Assembly (NCBI GenBank): GCA_016713425.1
Contig: JADJPE010000005.1
Span: 1,550,001-1,614,000, forward strand
DNA from: Deltaproteobacteria bacterium
GTDB lineage: Bacteria; Myxococcota; Kuafuiibacteriia; Kuafuiibacteriales; Kuafuiibacteriaceae
Direction: 5' to 3'
DNA: 64,000 nucleotides
The notes beneath the pieces were generated by a model. That model had not been told where the DNA came from, searched no databases, and worked only from the letters and a program-made list of their open reading frames with translations. The translations under genes and the position numbers were made by a program. Below are positions 51,205 to 58,100 of this stretch, piece by piece (the first letter of the stretch is position 1; each line of letters begins with the position of its first letter).

Positions 51205-52293
51205 TTATCGGAGGACGGTTCCCGAAGAAACGGGGCTGGTGGCGACGGTCGACGACGGGCTTGCGAGCTCGCGGACGACCTGTTCGAGGCCAGTCAGCAC
51301 GCGCGCCATGCGCGCGTAGTCTAGACGGTCGGCGGTGTCCGTCGTCTTGTGATAATGCGGGTTTCGATGAAGCGCGGTGTCGGTGACCATGAGCGCGGGT
51401 ACACCTTGTTTCCAAAAGGACCAATGATCTGACCACCCGACGCCCGGAATCCAGCCGGGGGCGGCGAGCCCTTCCGAGGGAAAAGATGTGTGCTTCCGAA
51501 AAATACCCAAGGCGTCCTTTAGGAGTTGCCGCGACGCGAGATTGCCGACGAAGGCAATGAAGTCGCCCGTGCTCGGGTACAGGAGCGAGAAAGGGGGTGG
51601 ATAGCTCTGGCTTCGTCGTTCGACCGAGTAGTAGCCGACACTCTCGATCGAGAGCATGCCGAAGACCTCGACGGGCTCGGCCGCAATCGCCTGTGCATAG
51701 ACCTTGCTCCCCATGAGATCGGTCCAGAAATAAGGCGGCTCCTCGTTGGCAAATGCGACCAGCCGGACGCTGCGCTCGAGCGGAGCATCACGAAGTCGAC
51801 GCGCGAGCTCGAGAACGACGGCAACCCCGCTTGCATTGTCGTCGGCGCCGGGCGTGTCTTCGCATGTGTCGTAGTGGGCACCCACGACCAAGATCTTGGC
51901 TGGGTGTTGAGTGCCACGCACTTCGACTTCGACGTTCGACGCCAGTTCGCCGTCGACGTCGTACGAACGTCGAACTGGTTCGAAGCCGGCGGCGCGGAAC
52001 TCGCCCTCGATGTAGTCGCGCGCCGTGTCGAGTGTCTTGTGGCGATGATTGCGGGGCCCGATGGTTGTCGCGAGGTGTTCGACATGGGCGCGGAGGCGAT
52101 GTGCGGTGGTGACCTCGGTCTTCGTGATAGGCGACATCTTGGTTGGCCTAGCGGTTTTTGGGATCGTGAGGCAAGAGCTTGACGCAAGGATAGGCAGCGA
52201 TGCGGCGATGAGAAACCAAGGAGCATAGGCGAGACGGAAGGCGCTTGGCGGGAGGGCTGCCGGTGGGACCATTCGCGGAGGTTTTTGGCTCAC
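51205..52293 (-). CDS. M28-family peptidase lipoprotein
   Basis: A 362-residue exported metallopeptidase, lipid-anchored at Cys41 (ILASSSC). Zinc-ligand motifs of the M28 (aminopeptidase Y/PSMA-like) family are visible: GAHYDTCEDTPGADDNASG (His, Asp), FANEEPP (Glu pair), SIESVGYY and HYHKTTDT with the last His. It should trim peptides at the cell surface or in the periplasm. The start is GTG 52293, 2 bases after the upstream stop. The genes on either side encode a PEGA-type lipoprotein and a zincin, so the three may form a surface proteolysis unit. Confidence 0.9.
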   Translation of the reverse strand: MSQKPPRMVPPAALPPSAFRLAYAPWFLIAASLPILASSSCLTIPKTARPTKMSPITKTEVTTAHRLRAHVEHLATTIGPRNHRHKTLDTARDYIEGEFRAAGFEPVRRSYDVDGELASNVEVEVRGTQHPAKILVVGAHYDTCEDTPGADDNASGVAVVLELARRLRDAPLERSVRLVAFANEEPPYFWTDLMGSKVYAQAIAAEPVEVFGMLSIESVGYYSVERRSQSYPPPFSLLYPSTGDFIAFVGNLASRQLLKDALGIFRKHTSFPSEGLAAPGWIPGVGWSDHWSFWKQGVPALMVTDTALHRNPHYHKTTDTADRLDYARMARVLTGLEQVVRELASPSSTVATSPVSSGTVLR

Positions 52294-52295
52294 GA

Positions 52296-53501
52296 CTATG
52301 GGTGCTTTCTGGATGATGAGACCACGAGTTCTTCCGCAAGCTGCTCCGCCCCGACGAGCAGGTCTTCGGCCTCACATCCGCTTCGGGCTGAGCCGGCCGC
52401 GATCGTGACTTCGGAGCGAAGGTCGATGAGCTCCCCATTCGTTGTGCATGCTTTGCCGAAAACGGCGACCGTCGACTTCATGATATGGCTCGCCGCCAAG
52501 GCCTTGCCGAGAGGTATCTGGCAGCTCTCGTCGACGCAGGTCTTGTAGCTCTTCGCTTTTTCATCCTGAACGATCGCGTTCATCGCTGCTTCTTGGGAGC
52601 CACGATCGATGACGCGCAGTCCGCGCTCAGCGAGAAAGACGCGGATTTGATCCGTGAGCGCGCTCTGGATGTCCCGGGTCAGCGCCTTGCTTCGACCCGC
52701 GACTTGCGTGTTCATCACCGCCAAGACCCATTCTCGCTGCTCGCCGTTGGCGAGCGTTCGCGGGATTCGCGCTGAAGCTGGACGGCTACTCACGGCGAGT
52801 GCGCCTGAGCCCGTGGAACCCGTGGAGCCTGCTGAACCTGCTGAACCTGAACCTGCTGAACCTGAGGAAGGCGAGGTGGTCGGCGTTGCCGGGGATTGGG
52901 CCGAGTTCGAGGTCGATGTCGCACCGTGTACGGTGGCGGCGGATGCGCCCGAGTTGCTCGTCGACCGGGAAGAGATTCCCGTGCCACGCGCGTTCGAGAG
53001 GGGATCGAGCGAAGGACCGCCGGGGGAGACGAACGTGACCGCGAAGCTCGACCCGCTGCTGGACCCGGCGACTGAGCCGCCAGATGAGCCGGTGCTGGCA
53101 TCGAGCGCGAGGGTGAGTTGAGAGGGCGACAGCTCATGGATGCTGCCCGTCATGGCATCGACCAGCATGCCGATCCAAAAGCCCGGACCCCAGAGCAGGT
53201 TGGCGAAGAACCAACCGTTGAGACTCTGGGCCACCATGACGCGGCGCGTCCCCAGTCCTTCCTTCGAAGCTTCGAGCGTGTGCGTCTTGCCGCGCTCCAG
53301 CTCGAGGACACCAACACTTCGTGGCTGTCCATCCACCGTGAGCTGCGCGTCAGGCGGGGAAACCTGGACCTGGAGCTGCTGCGTCGATCCGGAGAACATT
53401 GTCGCGCAGCCGCTGCCGAACCCGGCGAGGAGCAGAATCATCACCCCACGGATCGCACGCCGCCTGGCCTCAAACACTGTCATGGCTCGCTTGCGTAGCA
53501 T
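52296..53501 (-). CDS. PEGA-type lipoprotein, first gene of the peptidase operon
   Basis: A 401-residue lipoprotein with lipobox GFGSGC, then a PEGA-like beta module (VQVSPPDAQLTVDGQPRSVGVLELERGKTHTLEASKEG), a long Gly/Ser/Ala linker with GSAGSAGSTGSTGSG repeats (about 52815-52870), and a C-terminal domain with periplasmic-fold strands (VFLAERGLRVIDRGSQEAAMNAIVQDEKAK; CVDESCQIPLGKALAASHIM) resembling TolB/CsgG-like or DUF-type envelope modules. ATG codons at 53501 and 53483 are both possible starts; neither has a strong ribosome site. Its stop is almost joined to the M28 peptidase start. Confidence 0.72.
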   Translation of the reverse strand: MLRKRAMTVFEARRRAIRGVMILLLAGFGSGCATMFSGSTQQLQVQVSPPDAQLTVDGQPRSVGVLELERGKTHTLEASKEGLGTRRVMVAQSLNGWFFANLLWGPGFWIGMLVDAMTGSIHELSPSQLTLALDASTGSSGGSVAGSSSGSSFAVTFVSPGGPSLDPLSNARGTGISSRSTSNSGASAATVHGATSTSNSAQSPATPTTSPSSGSAGSGSAGSAGSTGSTGSGALAVSSRPASARIPRTLANGEQREWVLAVMNTQVAGRSKALTRDIQSALTDQIRVFLAERGLRVIDRGSQEAAMNAIVQDEKAKSYKTCVDESCQIPLGKALAASHIMKSTVAVFGKACTTNGELIDLRSEVTIAAGSARSGCEAEDLLVGAEQLAEELVVSSSRKHP

Positions 53502-53798
53502 ATTTTGGAGGCCGTGCGCCAAGGGAAGCCAACCCGGCCGGTTTGATTCGATAAAGGGTTAGCCTCACGTGGGCCGATCCAAGGGGGCCTGATCCACGGG
53601 GGCCCGATCACACGGGGGCCGACCGGCTTGGCCTCGGTCGGTCGGGACATCCTAGCCCGTCGGTGAGGCCGGGTGGGGAAGCTGCGCGTTTTCTGTTGCC
53701 CCGGCTTCGAGAGAAGATGGTTCAACGCGCGCTCGCTTTCGAGCCCGCCGCCGCACGAGCACCAAAGAAGAGAAGAAAGAAGAGAGAGGAGCAGGAGG

Positions 53799-54074
53799 AT
53801 GAAGCACGAGCGAGAGTCACGGTTGGTTTGTCGGCCCGGCAGTGATGAGCAATGGCCGTGTTTAAGGCTGAGAGTGGGTTTCGGGCTCGTCTTTTTCTTC
53901 TTCTTTGAGCTGCTGATCGGTCGCCAGCTGCCGTTGCCCATTCCTTACCTCGCGCTCGTGTTCGGATCGCTGGCTTTCGCGTCGGCCTTCTCCGCGCTTC
54001 GGTCCTGGAAGCTCGCCTATCAAGTTGCGCTCATCGAAGACGCACTCACACACCGTCGTCGATCTCGGCGCTGA
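53799..54074 (+). CDS. Small two-helix membrane protein
   Basis: A 91-residue protein with two hydrophobic helices (about residues 25-40, FGLVFFFFFELLIGR, and 47-66, IPYLALVFGSLAFASAF) and basic ends. GAGGAGCAGGAGG lies directly before the ATG at 53799, which selects it over the frame opening at 53673. It lies just upstream of the multiheme cytochrome operon and in the same direction, so it may belong to it. No family is recognised. The 297 bases before it hold only GGGGGCC-type short repeats (about 53575-53625) and the divergent promoter region. Confidence 0.5.
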   Translation: MKHERESRLVCRPGSDEQWPCLRLRVGFGLVFFFFFELLIGRQLPLPIPYLALVFGSLAFASAFSALRSWKLAYQVALIEDALTHRRRSRR

Positions 54075-54138
54075 TCAGCTTCGACGGCCGACAAGTTGCA
54101 TCGGGGTTGGCCTCGGTTATAGTGGCCCTGCACGAAGC

Positions 54139-55881
54139 ATGAGGTCACCACGGCTCAAGGCTCGGTCTGCCGCGTGCTCGAGTGCGCTTCCCTTTCTTTG
54201 CGCGGCGAGCCTTGGGTTCGCCGCCGGGCTGGCGGCATGTGCGCCTGACCCGCCGTCGCCGCCCGCCAAAGTCGAACGCCGCGAAAAAGCAACGGTTCTC
54301 CCGCGCGAACCGACGCCCGAACAGAAGAAGGCGCTCGCGAACGAACTTCACAAGGCGCACATGGAGGCCGAGAAGGACCCCACCGAGTGCCGCGACTGTC
54401 ACCGCATCGAAGGGGAGGCGCGTCCATCGGCGCCTCATCGCTGCTTGGGATGCCACGAAGACCAAGCGACCGAGGTCCATGCGAAGCTCAAGAGCGCCGA
54501 AGGACTCGAGTGTCTTGCCTGCCATAACTTCACGGCCGAGAAGGTCGACGCTTGGGCATGCGCAACCTGCCACGTGAAGAAGTCGCTCGATCCGAAGCTG
54601 AGCCAGAAGTTCTCCGCGAAGCTTATTGAGATTCATGGTGATGAAGCGTGCAGCACCTGCCATGCGCCGCACGCCGAGCCGTCGCTCAAGCCCGGTCAGT
54701 GCCTTGAGTGCCACGAGACCCAATCGTCTCGCCATCACGCGAAAGCGCTGAAAGATCCCGACCAATGCCTTGAGTGCCACAAGAGCCATGAGCCCGCGGC
54801 ATCCGTCTTGAATCCGACCAATCGATGTCGTTCCTGTCACGCAGACGATCGGCCACGCCGTGCGCTCTTCAAAGGGCACGACGACTGCACCTCCTGCCAC
54901 CGTCCGCACGACAGCGCGATCGCGCGCGACTGCCGGAGCTGCCACAAAGACAAGGTCGTCGATGGCGAGCCGATCGAAGACCACCGCGCGTGCCTCAATT
55001 GCCACAACCCGCACGCAAGACAGGGCGCCGCGCGTAAGACCTGCATCGGATGTCATCAGAGGACGCTCGTGGCCCACCCCGCCGATGAAGGGAAGGGTGC
55101 GTGCGTGGGATGTCACCCGATGCATGAAGAAAAGCCCCTCCGTCGTACGGTCGCCGTTGCGGCCTGCCACACGTGCCACGAGAAGGCGTCGACGGACGCC
55201 GCGTTCCATGGTGGCGCGCTGTGCACGAGCTGTCATAAGCCGCACGACTTCGATCTCAAGGGCCAAGTGCAAGAGCGCTTCTGCAGAACATGCCATTTCG
55301 ACGGTACTTCGAAGCCGGAAGGGTCGAAAGCTCATCGAATCGAGACGGCGAAAGACGCGGCGATGCCTTTGGAGGCGAAGCCGATCCTCGTCGTTCATGG
55401 GCACGAAGCCTGCGAGAAGTGCCATACCCAGGCGGCTCACGTGCCGACCGAAGGCCTCGCAACCTGCGGCTCTTGCCACGAAGCAGAGCAGGCCTCCTTG
55501 GTCGAAGGGCACGACAAGTGTCTCGAATGCCACGAACCCCATCGAGGCGCCGTGAAGGAGACCTGCCTCGGATGTCACACCGACCGAAAGAAGGGCGTGC
55601 ACGCGAACGAGGTGGCCGATTGCGGGAAGTGTCATCGTCCGCACGGTCCGGGTGGCACTTCGACTCCGCTTGCGTGCGTGTCTTGCCATGACAAAGCTCT
55701 GCCTCTGCTCCACCGAGTCGAACAGCATCGAGAGTGCATCCAATGCCACGTTTTCCACGGCGATCGACCAAAGATCGCGCGCGCTACATGCCTCGAGTCT
55801 TGTCACTCCGAGCTTTCGCTGCACGAACCGAAAGCGAAAACCTGCACGGGCTGTCATCCATTCGGAGGCGGCCAGCCATGA
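54139..55881 (+). CDS. Multiheme cytochrome c lipoprotein, 24-25 hemes
   Basis: A 580-residue lipoprotein (lipobox GLAAC near residue 34) packed with c-type heme sites. I count 24 CxxCH motifs plus one CLESCH (CxxxCH) near the C-terminus, about one heme per 23 residues. Extra His residues between motifs suit bis-His ligation (for example CHAPHAEP, CHRPHDS, CHEPHRG). Such proteins carry electrons across the periplasm or on the cell surface. The frame opens at 54025, but the ATG at 54139 gives a clean signal peptide. The stop overlaps the next ATG (ATGA), so it is coupled to the cytochrome-b fusion. No outer-membrane porin gene is adjacent. Confidence 0.9.
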   Translation: MRSPRLKARSAACSSALPFLCAASLGFAAGLAACAPDPPSPPAKVERREKATVLPREPTPEQKKALANELHKAHMEAEKDPTECRDCHRIEGEARPSAPHRCLGCHEDQATEVHAKLKSAEGLECLACHNFTAEKVDAWACATCHVKKSLDPKLSQKFSAKLIEIHGDEACSTCHAPHAEPSLKPGQCLECHETQSSRHHAKALKDPDQCLECHKSHEPAASVLNPTNRCRSCHADDRPRRALFKGHDDCTSCHRPHDSAIARDCRSCHKDKVVDGEPIEDHRACLNCHNPHARQGAARKTCIGCHQRTLVAHPADEGKGACVGCHPMHEEKPLRRTVAVAACHTCHEKASTDAAFHGGALCTSCHKPHDFDLKGQVQERFCRTCHFDGTSKPEGSKAHRIETAKDAAMPLEAKPILVVHGHEACEKCHTQAAHVPTEGLATCGSCHEAEQASLVEGHDKCLECHEPHRGAVKETCLGCHTDRKKGVHANEVADCGKCHRPHGPGGTSTPLACVSCHDKALPLLHRVEQHRECIQCHVFHGDRPKIARATCLESCHSELSLHEPKAKTCTGCHPFGGGQP

Positions 55882-58100
55882 TGAACTCAGTGGCGCCACG
55901 GCGGGCGATCGCGGGGGTCTTGGCCGGAGTCTGGCTGAGCGCGACGCCGGTCGGTCGCTTGGCTTGGGCGGACGAACCGTCGACGGATGTCGAGACCAAG
56001 CGAGGTCCGGGTACGGCACGCGACAAGGACTGTCTCGTCTGCCACGCCGGCGTGGGTGAGGAAGACGCGCCGAAACTCGACCTCGAACGATACGGGGCCT
56101 CCGTGCACAACGCCGAAGGATGCGTAGGGTGCCACGCCGACGTCTTTGATGAGTCGATTCATCACGAGGAAGAAGATCAAGATCTCGCGCCCGTTGACTG
56201 CGCCGGATGCCACTCAGAGCCGGGCGACGCTTGGGCGCGCTCGGTGCACGGTGAGACGCCGGCGGACCCCGACCAGGAGCAAGCCACTTGCGTGCGTTGC
56301 CACGGCGTTCACGACACTTTGTCGCCGAAGGACCCACGCTCGATGGTTCATCCGCTCCGGCAGCTCGAGACGTGCGGCCAGTGCCACGGGCTCGACCGGG
56401 CGGCGGCGGGTCATGCGCTCGAAGTGCCTCTGCAGTACCGACGTATCCTGAAGAACGCGAGCCAGGAGCTCGTCGTCAACTTGATGCGGCAGGGCGTTCT
56501 CGTCTCGGCGGGGTGCTCCGATTGCCACGGATCCCACGCGGTTCATGAGCGGACGAGCCCCGATTCGACCCTTTACCCCGCGAACGTCGAGTCGACGTGC
56601 CGGCCATGCCATCAGGAGCAGAGCGCGCAATACCGCAAGAGCGCGCACGGCCAAGCCTCGTCGAAGTCCGGGTTCTCGTGGCGGGTCAACGCTTCCGGCG
56701 AGGTCCCGAGTCCGGGCGAATACGCGGCGACGGTTCTGGACGATGGTGCTGGCCGCGACGGGCCCGCTGACCCGACGCAACCTCCAGTTTGCACGACCTG
56801 TCACGGCATGCATGCGAACGTAACGCCGAAGACCGACCGCTTTCGCTTGGATATCGTGAGGGAGTGCGGCACCTGCCATGCGCGGCTCATGGAGACATAC
56901 ACCCAGAGCTACCACGGAAAGGCGACGCTGCTCGGTGATGCGTCGGTCGCGAAGTGCTCCGACTGCCACACGGCCCACCAGAACCTTCCCGCGAGCGATC
57001 CGGATTCGACGGTCTCGCCGAAGCATCGGAGCGAGACGTGCCGAAAATGTCACGCCGGCGCGCCCGAGAAGTTCGCCGAATTTTGGCCGCACGCCGACCA
57101 CCATGACCGCGAGAAGTATCCCGTTCTCTTCTATATCTTCCTCTTCATGTCCGCCCTCCTCGTGTCGGTGTTCACGTTCTTCGGTCTCCACACGATTCTT
57201 TGGGGGATACGTGACGCCGTAGACGCTTTCCGTGAACGCAAGTTGCCCCGTCGTGTCCACGCCGGCGCCGACAAGCCGGTCGTGCGCTTCAGTCGGTTCG
57301 ACCGCATCCTTCACTTCTTCGTGATCATCTCTTTCCTTGGGCTTGCGGCCACCGGTGCACCGCTGAAGTTTGCCCACACGGCTTGGGCCAAGGCGTTCTT
57401 CGAGATTCTCGGCGGTGTGTCTGCGGCGGGCTGGTGGCACCGCGTCTTCGCCATCATTACGTTTGGGTACTTCTCGTCGCACATCATCCATATGGCGACG
57501 CGCTTGATGCGCCTCGTGCGTGAGGGACGTCTCGCCCGCACTTTGATTGGACCGGACTCGCTCGTTCCCGGCCTTCAGGATGTGGTCGATATCTTCAAAC
57601 ACACGCGGTATTTCCTCGGGCTCGGCCCTCGCCCGACCTGGGAGCGTTGGACGTATTGGGAGAAGTTCGACTATTGGTCAGTTTTCTGGGGTGTATCGAT
57701 CATTGGATCCTCGGGTCTCATTCTTTGGTTCCCCGAGGTCTTCACGCACATTCTTCCCGGGTGGGCGGTGAATATCGCGCTCGTCGTTCATTCCGACGAA
57801 GCGCTCTTGGCGATCGGGTTCATTTTCGGCGTGCACTTCTTCAATTCTCACCTTCGGCGTTCCAAGTTCCCGATGGACTCCGTGATCTTCGTGGGCACCG
57901 TGCCCGAGGGTGAGTACCGGGAGGAGCGTGGTCGTGAATGGGCGCGCCTTGAACAGGAAGGTCGCATCGAGGCGCGCCGTGGTTCGCCGCCTAATCCGAT
58001 CTTCTTGAAGTGGGTTCGGGTGTTCGGAATGAGCGCCTGGATCTTTGGTCTTCTGATCCTAGCGTTGATCGTTCATGGCTTCTTCTTCGCCAAGAGCTGA
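55878..58100 (+). CDS. Multiheme cytochrome c fused to a cytochrome b561-like membrane domain
   Basis: A 740-residue protein: signal region (AIAGVLAGVWLSATPVG), a periplasmic part with 11 CxxCH motifs (CLVCH, CVGCH, CAGCH, CVRCH, CGQCH, CSDCH, CRPCH, CTTCH, CGTCH, CSDCH, CRKCH), then from about residue 413 a membrane domain of at least five TM helices. That domain has the His-bearing helices of thiosulfate-reductase/b561-type cytochrome b (FDRILHFFVIISFLGLAATGAPL, HRVFAIITFGYFSSHIIH). It should pass electrons between the quinone pool and the periplasmic hemes. The start ATG at 55878 overlaps the upstream stop. The direction of flow cannot be read from sequence. Confidence 0.88.
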   Translation: MMNSVAPRRAIAGVLAGVWLSATPVGRLAWADEPSTDVETKRGPGTARDKDCLVCHAGVGEEDAPKLDLERYGASVHNAEGCVGCHADVFDESIHHEEEDQDLAPVDCAGCHSEPGDAWARSVHGETPADPDQEQATCVRCHGVHDTLSPKDPRSMVHPLRQLETCGQCHGLDRAAAGHALEVPLQYRRILKNASQELVVNLMRQGVLVSAGCSDCHGSHAVHERTSPDSTLYPANVESTCRPCHQEQSAQYRKSAHGQASSKSGFSWRVNASGEVPSPGEYAATVLDDGAGRDGPADPTQPPVCTTCHGMHANVTPKTDRFRLDIVRECGTCHARLMETYTQSYHGKATLLGDASVAKCSDCHTAHQNLPASDPDSTVSPKHRSETCRKCHAGAPEKFAEFWPHADHHDREKYPVLFYIFLFMSALLVSVFTFFGLHTILWGIRDAVDAFRERKLPRRVHAGADKPVVRFSRFDRILHFFVIISFLGLAATGAPLKFAHTAWAKAFFEILGGVSAAGWWHRVFAIITFGYFSSHIIHMATRLMRLVREGRLARTLIGPDSLVPGLQDVVDIFKHTRYFLGLGPRPTWERWTYWEKFDYWSVFWGVSIIGSSGLILWFPEVFTHILPGWAVNIALVVHSDEALLAIGFIFGVHFFNSHLRRSKFPMDSVIFVGTVPEGEYREERGREWARLEQEGRIEARRGSPPNPIFLKWVRVFGMSAWIFGLLILALIVHGFFFAKS

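Noticed and set aside
54145..56337. A 730-codon open frame on the minus strand opposite the cytochrome genes.
   Set aside because: The plus strand has 35 CxxCH motifs in the two cytochrome genes. The antisense frame is an effect of high GC and repeated Cys/His codons.
56214..57602. A 462-codon minus-strand frame opposite the cytochrome b fusion.
   Set aside because: Antisense shadow; no domain or export signal, and the plus-strand product is clear.
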